From contig JBMOOH010000017.1 of NCBI GenBank assembly GCA_049323795.1, positions 1-29,852 on the forward strand: DNA of 29,852 nucleotides. Reading direction: 5' to 3'. Positions 1 through 8,037 of this stretch are shown here, piece after piece. The notes under the pieces are model-generated. The model was not told the DNA's origin and did not search any database. It saw only the letters and a program-made list of their open reading frames with translations. The position numbers and the translations under genes were made by a program. The DNA is from JAOADN01 sp049323795. GTDB lineage: Bacteria; Pseudomonadota; Alphaproteobacteria; Rhodobacterales; Rhodobacteraceae. The stretch's first letter is position 1, and every line of letters starts with the position of its first letter.

Positions 1-43
1 CGTCTTCCGCCGGTTGCTTATCCGGCCCGGATTTCTGTCTCAT
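1..43 (-). CDS. IS3-family transposase OrfA, N-terminal 14 codons only (runs off the left edge)
   Basis: On the minus strand an ATG at 43 is preceded by a perfect AAGGAG Shine-Dalgarno (complement of 49-54, 5-nt spacing). The visible product begins MRQKSGPDKQPAED. From memory this resembles the start of IS3-family OrfA proteins in alphaproteobacteria, which continue into a helix-turn-helix region. Only 14 codons lie inside the window, so the identification rests on the opening residues, the ribosome site and the position beside an interrupted recombinase. OrfA would be the DNA-binding part of a transposase that is normally completed by frameshifting into OrfB. Confidence 0.6.
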   Translation of the reverse strand, partial: MRQKSGPDKQPAED

Positions 44-108
44 CTCCACTCCTTGCAGCTACGATGATCCAGAAATCCTCCCTACCTGAAATCCTCAGAA
101 TTGTCTCA
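1..108 (-). mobile_element. End of an IS3-family insertion sequence
   Basis: The 65 bases between the OrfA start and the recombinase remnant contain no other gene. On the minus strand the non-coding stretch begins TGAGACAATTCTGAGG (complement ending at 108), and IS3-family termini begin with TG. That makes 108 the likely tip of the element, with recombinase-like sequence resuming within about ten bases. The other inverted repeat and the target duplication lie outside the window, so the boundary is an inference. Confidence 0.45.
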
Positions 109-118
109 AAGGCGTTGA

Positions 119-950
119 CGCCGAACAAACGGCGTGCGGCTTGTCTCCATAACCCAGGAGATGGGCAACGATCCGATGCACGTCATGATGCGTCAGATCA
201 TGGCGCTGTTCGACGAGTATCAGTCCAAGGAGAACGCCAAGCACGTGATGCGGGCCTTCCCGACGGTGACGCCCTCCGCCGTCATCAGCGGCCCGACGCT
301 GCTGACCAGCCTTATCCATTGCGCGAAGTGCGGCGGGGCGATGACCATCCGCACCGGCAAGGGCGGAGCTACCGATACTATGCCTGTTCGACCAAGGTCC
401 GGCAGGGGCCAACCGGCTGTAAAGGCATGCGATGCCGATGGAGAAGCTGGACGATCTCGTCGCCAGCCACCTTGAGGACCGGCTGCTCCAGCCCGAACGG
501 CTGGAAATCATCCTCGCCGCCGTCCTCGACCGGCGGCAGGAGCGCAGCCAGCGCCAGCGCGAGCACATCGCCGAGCTGAACAAGCGCGCCGCGGAGTCCG
601 AGCTTCGCCTCAAGCGTCTCTACGACGCCATCGAGGCAGGCATCGCCGAGATCGACGACCCGGCGCTCAAGGACCGCATCGACGGCCTCAATGCCATCCG
701 CGCCCAGGCCATGCCCCAGCACTCAGGAAGTCAGGCCGTCACGCCGCAGATGCTGACCCGCTTCGCCCGCACCGCCCGCGAACGCATGCGCCTGCCCGGC
801 GGCGGCTACCGCCGCGACCATCTGCGCGCGCTCGCCCAGCGGGTCGAGGTCGCAGACGGCAAGGTGCGGATTATCGGATCGAAGTCACGGCTGCTCCAGA
901 CCCTCGTGGCGAACGGCAGCGCAAACGCCGTGCCCACTCAGGTACTGAAA
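119..950 (+). pseudogene. Decayed large serine recombinase (resolvase/invertase type)
   Basis: Three frames add up to one recombinase. The first (119-~365) reads NGVRLVSITQEMGNDPMH and DEYQSKENAKHVMRA, the end of the resolvase catalytic domain. It then jumps straight to SGPTLLTSLIHCAKCGGAM, the zinc-ribbon CxxC, so the central recombinase/DNA-binding domain is deleted. Near 365 the frame slips to YRYYACSTK with GCKG (second half of the zinc ribbon). Near 425 it slips again to MEKLDDLVASHLEDRLLQPE and a long coiled-coil tail ending at LLQTLVANGS. The N-terminus with the catalytic serine is missing, apparently cut by the neighbouring IS. Both slips fit single-base losses. The last frame stays open through the antisense of tRNA-Ser and stops at 1058. 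No active enzyme is possible. Confidence 0.85.
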
Positions 951-1040
951 TGGCGGAGGAGGTGGGATTCGAACCCACGGCAGGCTTCCACCTGCGTCGG
1001 TTTTCAAGACCGGTGCCTTAAACCGCTCGGCCACTCCTCC
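951..1040 (-). tRNA. tRNA-Ser (anticodon TGA)
   Basis: The minus strand reads GGAGGAG at the 5' end (1040-1034), pairs with CTCCTCC near the 3' end (961-955), then has discriminator G (954) and an encoded CCA (953-951). The anticodon loop is CTTGAAA, giving TGA. The T-arm GGTTCGAATCC and a long variable arm typical of class II serine tRNAs are visible. This tRNA decodes UCN serine codons ending in A and probably G. It is flanked by a serine recombinase remnant, so it may have been an integration hotspot. Confidence 0.97.
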
Positions 1041-1051
1041 GACAGACGAGC

Positions 1052-1080
1052 CGCTTAGCGACCGGGCGGCGATTCGGAAA
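1052..1080 (-). promoter_or_regulatory. Candidate promoter for tRNA-Ser
   Basis: On the minus strand TTTCCG (complement of 1075-1080) and TAAGCG (complement of 1052-1057) are 17 bases apart. A start about 7 bases further on would leave a 5' leader of roughly 5-10 nt before the tRNA. The hexamers match the sigma-70 consensus only moderately. Confidence 0.3.
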
Positions 1081-1158
1081 GCGTCCCATCCCCGCGCCGC
1101 TGCGTGACGCGCCGACCTCTGCGCATGGCCGACGTCCGCGCGCGGCGGGCGGCGGCAC

Positions 1159-1187
1159 TTTTCTTGCGCAGGCCGACCCGCTAGAAT
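1159..1187 (+). promoter_or_regulatory. Candidate promoter for the SPOR-dacA-tmk run
   Basis: TAGAAT at 1182-1187 is a five-of-six match to a -10 box in otherwise GC-rich sequence. The best -35 at 17 bp spacing is TTTTCT (1159-1164). TTGCGC at 1164-1169 is a better hexamer but too close (12 bp). A start near 1194 would leave a leader of about 120 nt before the lipoprotein gene. No other plausible promoter is visible in 1041-1315. Confidence 0.35.
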
Positions 1188-1315
1188 GACGGAAAGCGCG
1201 AAACAGGCGCAGGACGGCGGAGGTGCCGCTCGGAAGAGCCCGGCAAAACGGGTTCGTGCGGCAGATGCAGGCAGGAACGGGCGCGTCCGCGGGACGACGC
1301 CGCAAGGGGGCAAGA

Positions 1316-2449
1316 ATGTCGAGGCGGACAATCGCGAGGCTGGCGCTGGCTGCGGGCGCGCTTCTGGTGCTTTCGGGCTGCCAGAAGGCGGGGTTTCCGT
1401 TCGCGCCCTCCGGCGCGCGCCAGGACGCCACGGCCGCCGCAGCCGACGGCGGCACGGCGGCCGTGGCTGCGTTCTCGCTGGTGGAGCGCGACGTCGAGGC
1501 GCCGGACGTGTTCAGCCTCAAGGACAAGGGCCTCTGGGACGGACGGCCCTCGCTCGGCGGGGTCTGGGTCGCCCATGCCACGGTGAAGGATCCCGAACGG
1601 GTGATCATCCGCAACGCCGTGAACGGCAAGTCGGTGATCGGTGCGCTGTTCCGCCGCGAGGCGCAGAATCCCGGGCCGAGCCTGCAGGTCTCCTCCGACG
1701 CCGCAGCCGCGCTCGGCATGCTGGCAGGACAGCCGGCGGAACTCGCGGTCGTGGCGCTGCGCCGGGAACAGCCGACCGCGCCCGAGGCTTCGGCCGCCGC
1801 AGCCGAGGTGGTGTCGGATGGAGCGGCAACCGGCACGGTGGCGGCAGCCGGATCCGGCGCCGGTGCGGGTGCCGATCAGGCCCCGGCGGGCAAGCCGCCG
1901 GCGGGGATCGACCCCATCGCCGCCACTGCGGCAGCGGCAATCGACCGGGCCGAGGGAAAGACGGCCGATGCCGCCGCGGCGGGGGCTGACGCGGCCACGG
2001 CTGCGGCGGCAACCTCCGAGGGCGCCGCGTCGGCCGTCGCAGAGGCGGGCGCGCGCAAGTGCCCGTTCTGGCGGAAGCGGAAGTGCCTGGCAGATCAGGC
2101 CGCCGCGTCCGCCGGAGCGGATCCGGCGCTGCCCCCTGCCGCGGGTGCCGTCACCTCCGCGGCGCTTGGCCCCGTCGGCGAGTCGATCCCGGCCACACCG
2201 ACCGCGGCCGCCGTGCTGACGCGGCCCTATGTGCAGATCGGCATCTTCAGCCTCGAGGCGAACGCGCGCCGCGCTGCGGACCAGATGCAGGCCGGCGGGA
2301 TGGCCGCGACGGTCAAGGCCGACCGCAGCCAGGGCAAATCCTTCTGGCGCGTCATCGTCGGACCGGCCGCGAGCGTCTCCGAGCGCGACGGGCTTGCGGC
2401 CAGGGTCAAGGGCATCGGATACCCCGATGCCTATCCGGTGAGCAGATAG
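1316..2449 (+). CDS. Lipoprotein with RlpA-like (DPBB) domain and C-terminal SPOR domain
   Basis: The 377-residue product starts with a lipoprotein signal (MSRRTIAR, hydrophobic stretch, lipobox LSGC with Cys22), so it is probably anchored in the outer membrane facing the periplasm. Residues about 80-150 (GGVWVAHATV ... NAVNGKSVIG ... DAAAALGM) resemble the double-psi beta-barrel of RlpA. A low-complexity Ala/Gly/Pro linker (about 155-300) carries one basic, Cys-containing insert (CPFWRKRKC). Residues 303-377 form a SPOR domain (YVQIGIFS ... FWRVIVGP), which binds denuded glycan strands at the septum. ATG 1316 was chosen over the upstream in-frame start (1223) because it gives the signal peptide and has AAGGGGG just before it. 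The next gene, 19 nt downstream, is a D-Ala-D-Ala carboxypeptidase, which fits a cell-wall role. The canonical RlpA catalytic residues are not obvious, so lytic activity is uncertain. Confidence 0.85.
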   Translation: MSRRTIARLALAAGALLVLSGCQKAGFPFAPSGARQDATAAAADGGTAAVAAFSLVERDVEAPDVFSLKDKGLWDGRPSLGGVWVAHATVKDPERVIIRNAVNGKSVIGALFRREAQNPGPSLQVSSDAAAALGMLAGQPAELAVVALRREQPTAPEASAAAAEVVSDGAATGTVAAAGSGAGAGADQAPAGKPPAGIDPIAATAAAAIDRAEGKTADAAAAGADAATAAAATSEGAASAVAEAGARKCPFWRKRKCLADQAAASAGADPALPPAAGAVTSAALGPVGESIPATPTAAAVLTRPYVQIGIFSLEANARRAADQMQAGGMAATVKADRSQGKSFWRVIVGPAASVSERDGLAARVKGIGYPDAYPVSR

Positions 2450-2468
2450 GCAGGAGGGGAAACGGGAC

Positions 2469-3626
2469 ATGAGGATCGGGCTGCACTTCGCCTGGGCGCT
2501 TCTCTTCGCCGCGGTGGCGGCGTTGCCTGCGCGCGCCATCGAGACGGCGGCGCGCGCCGCCTGGATCTACGACGTCACCATGGACACGGTGCTCCTGAGC
2601 AAGAATGCGGACGAGCCGATCCCACCGGCCTCGATGTCCAAGCTGATGACCCTTAACATGCTCTTCGAGGCGCTCCGCGACGGGCGCGTCAAGCTTGACG
2701 ACCGGTTTTCCGTGTCGCCCCGCGCCAAGGCGATGGGAGGTTCGACGATGTTTCTCAACGAGACCGACCGCCCGACCGTCGAGGAACTGATCAAGGGGAT
2801 CATCGTCAATTCGGGCAACGACGCAAGCGTCGTCGTCGCCGAAGGTCTCGCCGGGTCGGAAGAGGCCTTCGCAAGGAAGATGACCGAACGCGCCCGCGCG
2901 CTGGGCATGACCGCCTCGACCTTCACCAATTCCAGCGGCTGGCCCGAACCCGGCCACCTCATGAGCGTGCGCGATCTCGGGATCCTGGCGGTCCGCCTGA
3001 TCAAGGAGTTCCCGGAGTATTACGGCTACTTCGCGCTGACCGAGTTCGAGTTCGACGGCCGGTCTCCGGACAACCGCTTCAACCGCAACCCCATTCTCGG
3101 TGTCGTCGAGGGTGCGGACGGCCTCAAGACCGGCCACACGGTCGAGGCAGGCTTCGGGATGGTGGGCTCGGCGGTGCAGAAGGGCCGCAGGGTCGTCATG
3201 GTGGTCAGCGGGCTCAAGGACGCGACCGAACGGGCGCAGGAAGCCGAGCGGCTGCTGAACTGGGCGTTCCGCGAGTTCGTGCAGAAGACCGCGATCCGCA
3301 AGGGCCAGAAGGTGGCCGAGGCGCCGCTCTGGCTGGGCGAGAGCGACACGGTCGGACTCGTGGCCGAGGCCGACGTGCCCCTTCTCCTGCCCTCGCTGGT
3401 GCAGGATGCCCTGTCGGCCGAGGTGGTCTACACCGGTCCCGTGACGGCACCTGTCGCGGCGGGCCAGAAGCTTGCCGACCTGGTCATCACGCTCCCCGAA
3501 GTCGCCGCCCCGGTGACGATCCCCCTGGTGGCCGAGACCGCCGTGGCCAAGGCCGGCTTCTTCAGGCGGCTGGCGACGGCGTTCGGCGACGTGCGCGCGC
3601 GTGTCGCCGCAGCGGCCGGCAGTTGA
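2469..3626 (+). CDS. dacA: D-alanyl-D-alanine carboxypeptidase (PBP5/6 type)
   Basis: This is a low-molecular-weight penicillin-binding protein that removes the terminal D-Ala from peptidoglycan pentapeptides in the periplasm. The 385-residue product has a Sec signal peptide (cleavage near ALPARA-IE, residue 23). All three active-site motifs are present: S55-M-S-K58, S115-G-N117 and K220-T-G222. A PBP5-like beta-rich C-terminal domain follows, with a basic, probably amphipathic tail (FFRRLATAFG) for membrane contact. AGGAGGGG lies about 10 nt upstream of the ATG. It follows the SPOR lipoprotein by 19 nt and precedes tmk by 7 nt, so co-transcription is likely. The same order is common in Rhodobacterales as I recall it. 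The symbol covers dacA/dacC-type paralogues that cannot be told apart here. Confidence 0.95.
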   Translation: MRIGLHFAWALLFAAVAALPARAIETAARAAWIYDVTMDTVLLSKNADEPIPPASMSKLMTLNMLFEALRDGRVKLDDRFSVSPRAKAMGGSTMFLNETDRPTVEELIKGIIVNSGNDASVVVAEGLAGSEEAFARKMTERARALGMTASTFTNSSGWPEPGHLMSVRDLGILAVRLIKEFPEYYGYFALTEFEFDGRSPDNRFNRNPILGVVEGADGLKTGHTVEAGFGMVGSAVQKGRRVVMVVSGLKDATERAQEAERLLNWAFREFVQKTAIRKGQKVAEAPLWLGESDTVGLVAEADVPLLLPSLVQDALSAEVVYTGPVTAPVAAGQKLADLVITLPEVAAPVTIPLVAETAVAKAGFFRRLATAFGDVRARVAAAAGS

Positions 3627-3633
3627 CGCGGGG

Positions 3634-4245
3634 ATGTTCATCACCTTCGAGGGGATCGACGGGTCGGGCAAGTCCACCCAGGCGAGGATGCTCGCCGACC
3701 GCCTGAGGCAGCCGGGCCGGGACGTGGTCCTGACGCGCGAGCCGGGCGGAAGCCCCGGCGCCGAGGAGATCCGGCGCCTCGTGCTCGAGGGCGAGCCGGC
3801 GCGCTGGTCGCCCGAGACCGAGATCCTGCTGTTCACGGCCGCCCGGAGGGACCATCTCGAGCGGACGATCCTGCCGGCGCTCGCCGCCGGGTCGGTCGTG
3901 GTGTCCGACCGTTTCGCCGACTCGACGCGCATCTACCAGGGCCTCGCCCGCGCCGGCCTTCTGGACATCGTCAACCGCCTCCACGATCTCATGATCGGGC
4001 GCGAGCCTGACCTGACGATCCTGATCGACATGGATGCCGCGACGGCTCTTGCCAGGGCGCGCGGACGCAGGGGCCACGAAGAGCGCTTCGAGGATTTCGG
4101 ACTCGGGCTCCAGCTTCGGGCGCGGCGCGGATTTCTGGACCTTGCGGCCACAGACCCCCGCCGCTTCCGCGTCATCGACGGCGACCGTCCTGCGGCGGCG
4201 GTGGCGGACGAGGTCTTCCGCAGCGTGGCCGACCGGCTCGGATGA
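3634..4245 (+). CDS. tmk: Thymidylate kinase
   Basis: Phosphorylates dTMP to dTDP with ATP in the cytoplasm. The product is 203 residues, normal for the family. It shows the P-loop GIDGSGKS (7-14), the substrate motif TREPGGSPGAEEIR (34-47), a DRF (92-94) in place of the usual DRY/H motif, and an Arg-rich lid (about 141-152). The start is set at ATG 3634, 7 nt after the dacA stop, because MFITFEGIDG is the family N-terminus. An earlier in-frame GTG at 3601 would add 11 unrelated residues inside dacA. The 3' end overlaps holB by 4 nt (ATGA), which points to translational coupling. Confidence 0.97.
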   Translation: MFITFEGIDGSGKSTQARMLADRLRQPGRDVVLTREPGGSPGAEEIRRLVLEGEPARWSPETEILLFTAARRDHLERTILPALAAGSVVVSDRFADSTRIYQGLARAGLLDIVNRLHDLMIGREPDLTILIDMDAATALARARGRRGHEERFEDFGLGLQLRARRGFLDLAATDPRRFRVIDGDRPAAAVADEVFRSVADRLG

Positions 4246-5399
4246 CGGACGACGTCGAGATCCCCGAACCCGACCGCATCCCCGGCGCGCCGCACCCGCG
4301 GGAGACGGCGATCCTTGCCGGGCAGGACGCGGCGGAGCAGGCGTTCCTGTCGGCATGGACCGAAGGCGCGCTGCATCACGCCTGGCTCCTGACGGGACCC
4401 GAAGGCATCGGCAAGGCGACGCTTGCCTGGCGCATCGCCAGGTTCCTGATCGCCGCGCCGGACGACGGCCAGGGCGGACGGCCCGGCGGCGGCCCGTCTC
4501 TCTTCGGCGAGGCGCCGGCCCTGCCCCGGACGCTCGACATCGACCCCGATCATCCCGTCTCGCGTCGGCTCCGCGCCCTGTCGGAGCCGCGGCTGTTCCT
4601 TCTGCGGCGGGGACCGAACCAGCGCGGGACCGCACTGTCCGATGTCATTCGCGTCGACCAGATCCGCGCCCTCGCCGAATTTCTTCACCTCTCGGCCGCG
4701 GACGGCGGACAGCGCGTCGTCCTCGTCGATGCGGCCGACGAGATGAATTCCCAGGCCGCAAACGCCCTGCTGAAATTCCTCGAGGAACCGCCCCGCCGTG
4801 TGACCTTCCTGCTTGTCAGCCACCGGCCGAGCGCGCTTCTGCCCACCGTCCGCTCCCGGTGCCGGACGCTGAAGCTGTCGATGCTGGACGACGAGACGCT
4901 GTCGCGGGCGGTGCGCGCCACCGGGCTCGGCCGCGACGGGATCGGCCCGGGTCTGACGGCTCTGGCCGAGGGTTCGCCCGGCCGCGCGGTCCGGCTGCTT
5001 CTGGACGACGGGCCCCGCCACTACGACGCCCTCGTGACGCTCTTCGCATCGCTGCCCCGGCTCGACCGGCGCCGGGCCGTGGACTGGGCCGAGAGGACCG
5101 GACGCCGGGGGGCGGACACGGAGGCCGGCATGGCGCTCGACATGGGGCTTGCGTTCCTGGCCCGCCTCGCCCGGTCCGGGACATCGCCGGTCGCCCTGCC
5201 GGAAATCGTGCCGGGGGAAGCGCCGCTGCTGGCGCGGCTGTCGCCGGATCCGGCGGCGGCGAGAGCCTGGGCCGACCTTCACGCGACCGTCTCGGGGCGC
5301 ATCCGGCACGGCCGGGCGGTCAACCTTGACCCCGCGGCGCTTCTCCTCGATATGGTGCTCAGGATCTCCGAAACGGCGGGCCGTGTGGCCGCGGGCTGA
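4242..5399 (+). CDS. holB: DNA polymerase III subunit delta'
   Basis: Clamp-loader subunit of the replicative polymerase. The 385-residue product has an AAA+ fold. A Walker-A-like loop GPEGIGKAT is at 52-60, followed by the Walker B region VVLVDAADEMN with NALLKFLEEPP, and the SRC motif in PTVRSRCRTL. The zinc-binding cysteine cluster of E. coli delta' is not visible. The region about 85-125 instead holds a Pro/Arg-rich insert. That absence is, as I recall, common in alphaproteobacteria. The start overlaps the tmk stop (ATGA), and tatD follows after 13 nt. tmk-holB-tatD is a classic bacterial neighbourhood and supports the call. Confidence 0.95.
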   Translation: MTDDVEIPEPDRIPGAPHPRETAILAGQDAAEQAFLSAWTEGALHHAWLLTGPEGIGKATLAWRIARFLIAAPDDGQGGRPGGGPSLFGEAPALPRTLDIDPDHPVSRRLRALSEPRLFLLRRGPNQRGTALSDVIRVDQIRALAEFLHLSAADGGQRVVLVDAADEMNSQAANALLKFLEEPPRRVTFLLVSHRPSALLPTVRSRCRTLKLSMLDDETLSRAVRATGLGRDGIGPGLTALAEGSPGRAVRLLLDDGPRHYDALVTLFASLPRLDRRRAVDWAERTGRRGADTEAGMALDMGLAFLARLARSGTSPVALPEIVPGEAPLLARLSPDPAAARAWADLHATVSGRIRHGRAVNLDPAALLLDMVLRISETAGRVAAG

Positions 5400-5412
5400 C
5401 GGCAGGGCGCCG

Positions 5413-6219
5413 ATGACCGATCTACCTTCTCTCACCGACAGCCATTGCCACCTGGACTTTCCCGACTTCGAGGGCGAGAGGGCTGCGATCGTCGCCCGCG
5501 CGGCGGCCGCAGGGGTGCGCCGCATGGTCACGATCTGCACCCGCCTGCGCCACGAACCCCGCGTCCGCGCCATCGCCGAGGCGCATGAGGGCGTGTTCTA
5601 TGCCGCCGGCACCCACCCCATGAGCGCCGCCGAAGAGCCGCTCGCCACGGTCGAGGCGCTGGTGGCGCTGGCCCGGCACCCGAAGTTCGTCGGGATCGGC
5701 GAAACCGGTCTCGACTTCCACTACTCGGCCGACAGCGCGGGCGTGCAGGCCGAAAGCCTGCGCATCCACATCGAGGCCGCCCGCCGGACCGGACTGCCCC
5801 TCATCATCCATGCCCGCGCCGCCGACGAGGCCATCGCGCGCATCCTTGCGGACGAGCACGGGGCGGGCGCCTTCGGATGCGTCATGCACTGCTTTTCGTC
5901 CGGCCCGGGGCTGGCCGAGACGGCGCTCGGCCTCGGCTTCTACCTGTCGATGTCGGGCATCGCCGCCTTTCCGAAGTCGGACGCGCTCCGCGCGATCTTT
6001 CGCGCCGCCCCTCTCGATCGCATCCTCGTCGAGACCGACGCGCCGTATCTTGCCCCGCCCCCTCACCGGGGCCGGCGGAACGAACCCGCCTACGCCGCCC
6101 ACACCGCCCGCGCGGGCGCAGATCTCTTCGGGATGGACTATCCGGCCTTCGCGGCGGCCACCGAGGCAAACTTCGGGCGGCTCTTCGCGAAGGCCGTGCC
6201 TGCGCGGAAGGCGGCGTGA
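5413..6219 (+). CDS. tatD: TatD-family metal-dependent hydrolase (deoxyribonuclease)
   Basis: A 268-residue TIM-barrel metallohydrolase of the TatD/YcfH type, known as a 3'-5' DNase linked to DNA repair. Metal ligands are visible in order: H11-x-H13 (DSHCHLD), Glu in GIGETGLDFHY, His in LIIHARAAD, His in MHCFSSG, and Asp in VETDAPYL. The longer open frame upstream is only read-through of the holB region. ATG 5413, 13 nt after the holB stop, gives the family N-terminus. The C-terminal RRNEPAY motif is intact. Confidence 0.95.
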   Translation: MTDLPSLTDSHCHLDFPDFEGERAAIVARAAAAGVRRMVTICTRLRHEPRVRAIAEAHEGVFYAAGTHPMSAAEEPLATVEALVALARHPKFVGIGETGLDFHYSADSAGVQAESLRIHIEAARRTGLPLIIHARAADEAIARILADEHGAGAFGCVMHCFSSGPGLAETALGLGFYLSMSGIAAFPKSDALRAIFRAAPLDRILVETDAPYLAPPPHRGRRNEPAYAAHTARAGADLFGMDYPAFAAATEANFGRLFAKAVPARKAA

Positions 6220-7019
6220 CGGTGGCGACCCTGCGCTTCACCATCCTCGGCTGCGGGTCGTCGGGCGGGGTTCCGCGCATCGGCGGCATCTGGGGGGCCT
6301 GCGATCCGTCGAATCCCAGAAACCGCCGCACCCGCTGCTCCATGCTGGTCGAGCGGATCGAGCGGGGGAACCGGACGCGCGTCCTGATCGACACCTCGCC
6401 GGACATGCGCGCCCAGCTTCTGGCGGCAGAGGTGGACCGGCTGGATGCGGTCGTCTACACCCATTCGCACGCCGACCACGTCCACGGTCTCGACGATCTG
6501 CGCCAGATCGTCTTCAACACCCGCCGGCGACTCGCGGCCTGGGCCGACCGGCCGACGCAGGACGCGCTCCTGTCCCGCTTCGCCTATGCCTTCGTCCAGC
6601 CCGAGGGATCGTCCTATCCTCCGATCTGCAACATGCACACGATCCGCGGGCCCTTCGAGATCGACGGCGCCGGCGGCACGGTCGCCATCACTCCCTTCAG
6701 CGTGGATCACGGCGACATCGGCGCGCTGGGCTTCCGCATCGGCGGGCTTGTCTATCTGCCGGACGTGCTCGCCATCCCCGAGGGGGCCTGGGAGCATCTG
6801 GCCAACCTCGACTGCTGGGTTCTCGACGCGCTGCGCCGCACACCCCACCCGACCCATGCACACCTTGCCCTGGCGCTGGAATGGATCGAGCGCGCGAAGC
6901 CGAAGGCAGCGGTGCTGACGAACCTCCATATCGACCTCGATCACGCGGCGCTCGAGGCCGAGACCCCGCCGCATGTCAGCGCCGCCTACGACGGAATGGT
7001 GCTCGAGTTCGGCATCTGA
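6216..7019 (+). CDS. MBL-fold metallo-hydrolase, PhnP-like
   Basis: A 267-residue beta-lactamase-fold hydrolase. The N-terminus LRFTILGCGSSGGVPRIGG, then CDPSNPRNRRTRCS, resembles PhnP phosphodiesterases. The metal motif H83-S-H85-A-D87-H88 is intact, with later ligands in VDHGD, YLPDV and LHIDLDH. Likely chemistry is hydrolysis of a cyclic or phosphodiester substrate; the substrate is unknown, since phosphonate genes are absent here. Two GTG starts are possible: 6216, overlapping the tatD stop as GTGA, or 6222. The GGAAGG at 6206-6211 is 4 or 10 nt away respectively, so the start is uncertain by two codons. Confidence 0.9.
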   Translation: MTVATLRFTILGCGSSGGVPRIGGIWGACDPSNPRNRRTRCSMLVERIERGNRTRVLIDTSPDMRAQLLAAEVDRLDAVVYTHSHADHVHGLDDLRQIVFNTRRRLAAWADRPTQDALLSRFAYAFVQPEGSSYPPICNMHTIRGPFEIDGAGGTVAITPFSVDHGDIGALGFRIGGLVYLPDVLAIPEGAWEHLANLDCWVLDALRRTPHPTHAHLALALEWIERAKPKAAVLTNLHIDLDHAALEAETPPHVSAAYDGMVLEFGI

Positions 7020-7022
7020 CCC

Positions 7023-7961
7023 GTGCAGGCGCTGTTCGGGGTCATCCTTCCGGTCTTCCTCGTCATCGGCGCGGGCTATCTGGCCGTCTGGCGCCGCTAC
7101 CTGACGGACCAATCCATCGACGGCCTGATGCGCTACAGCCAGGGCTTTGCGGTGCCCTGCCTGCTCATGGCCGGGGTGGCACGGCTCGATCTCTCGCAGA
7201 ACCTCCATTTCGGGCTTCTCGCCAGCTTCTATGCCGGCGCCGCGGGGGCCTTCGCGCTGGGGTTCTGGGGGGCGCGCAGGCTGTTCGGGCGGCCTGCCTC
7301 GGATGCGGTCGCGATCGGGTTCTGCGCGGCCTTCTCGAACTCGCTCCTCCTCGGCCTGCCGATCACAGAGCGCGCCTACGGCAGCGCCGCCCTGGCCGGA
7401 AACTACGCCATCATCTCGCTGCATGCGCCGCTGCTCTACACGCTCGGGATCGTCGCGATGGAGATGGTGCGCGGTCGCGAAGGGTCGCTCGCAGGGCGTG
7501 CGATCGCCCGGAAGATCGGGGCCGGGCTGGCCGCGAACCCGCTCGCCATCGGCATCCTCGCCGGTTTTGCGGTGAACCTCGCGGGAAACCCCCTTCCCGC
7601 CCCGGTCTGGGACGCGATCGACATCGTTTCCGCCTCTGCGCTGCCGACGGCGCTCTTCGGTCTCGGCGGCGTCCTGGTCCGCTACCGGCCCGAAGGCGAC
7701 CGGACGACGATCCTGATGGTCTGCACGCTGTCGCTTGTGGTCCATCCCGGGATCGTCTGGCTGCTCGGAACGCAGGTCTTCGCCCTCTCGACCGATCATC
7801 TCCGTTCCGCGGTGGTGACCGCCGCGATGGCACCCGGGGTCAACGCCTACCTCTTCGCGAACCTCTACGGCGCGGCGAGGCGCGTTGCCGCGACGAGCGT
7901 CCTTGTCGGCACGGGCCTGACGCTGATCACTGCCTGGGTCTGGCTGGCGATCCTGCCGTGA
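7023..7961 (+). CDS. AEC-family (auxin efflux carrier-like) permease
   Basis: A 312-residue integral membrane protein with about ten hydrophobic segments, typical of the AEC/bile-acid-arsenite transporter superfamily. The first helix is LFGVILPVFLVIGAGYLAV. A conserved NSLLLGLPI segment sits mid-protein, and a polar stretch (about 145-160) separates the two halves. A GTG start at 7023 lies 3 nt after the upstream stop, so it is probably translated from the same transcript. Substrates in this family are varied small organic anions or amino-acid-like compounds; none can be named here. It ends the plus-strand run and faces the oxygenase gene across 76 nt with no convincing terminator. Confidence 0.9.
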   Translation: MQALFGVILPVFLVIGAGYLAVWRRYLTDQSIDGLMRYSQGFAVPCLLMAGVARLDLSQNLHFGLLASFYAGAAGAFALGFWGARRLFGRPASDAVAIGFCAAFSNSLLLGLPITERAYGSAALAGNYAIISLHAPLLYTLGIVAMEMVRGREGSLAGRAIARKIGAGLAANPLAIGILAGFAVNLAGNPLPAPVWDAIDIVSASALPTALFGLGGVLVRYRPEGDRTTILMVCTLSLVVHPGIVWLLGTQVFALSTDHLRSAVVTAAMAPGVNAYLFANLYGAARRVAATSVLVGTGLTLITAWVWLAILP

Positions 7962-8037
7962 CGGACCGGACTGGAGTCCTGATTGCCGCCTGTCCTTCGC
8001 CGGGACCGGGGTCCGCTTCTGCCGGATACTCGATACT

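Noticed and set aside
951..1058. Genuine C-terminal extension of the recombinase encoded over the tRNA
   Set aside because: The residues WRRRWDSNPRQ... are simply the antisense of tRNA-Ser; such read-through tails are common annotation artefacts beside tRNAs.
3933..5573. Long minus-strand open frames (for example 546 residues) across tmk, holB and tatD
   Set aside because: They are GC-rich antisense shadows; the plus-strand frames contain all the recognised motifs.
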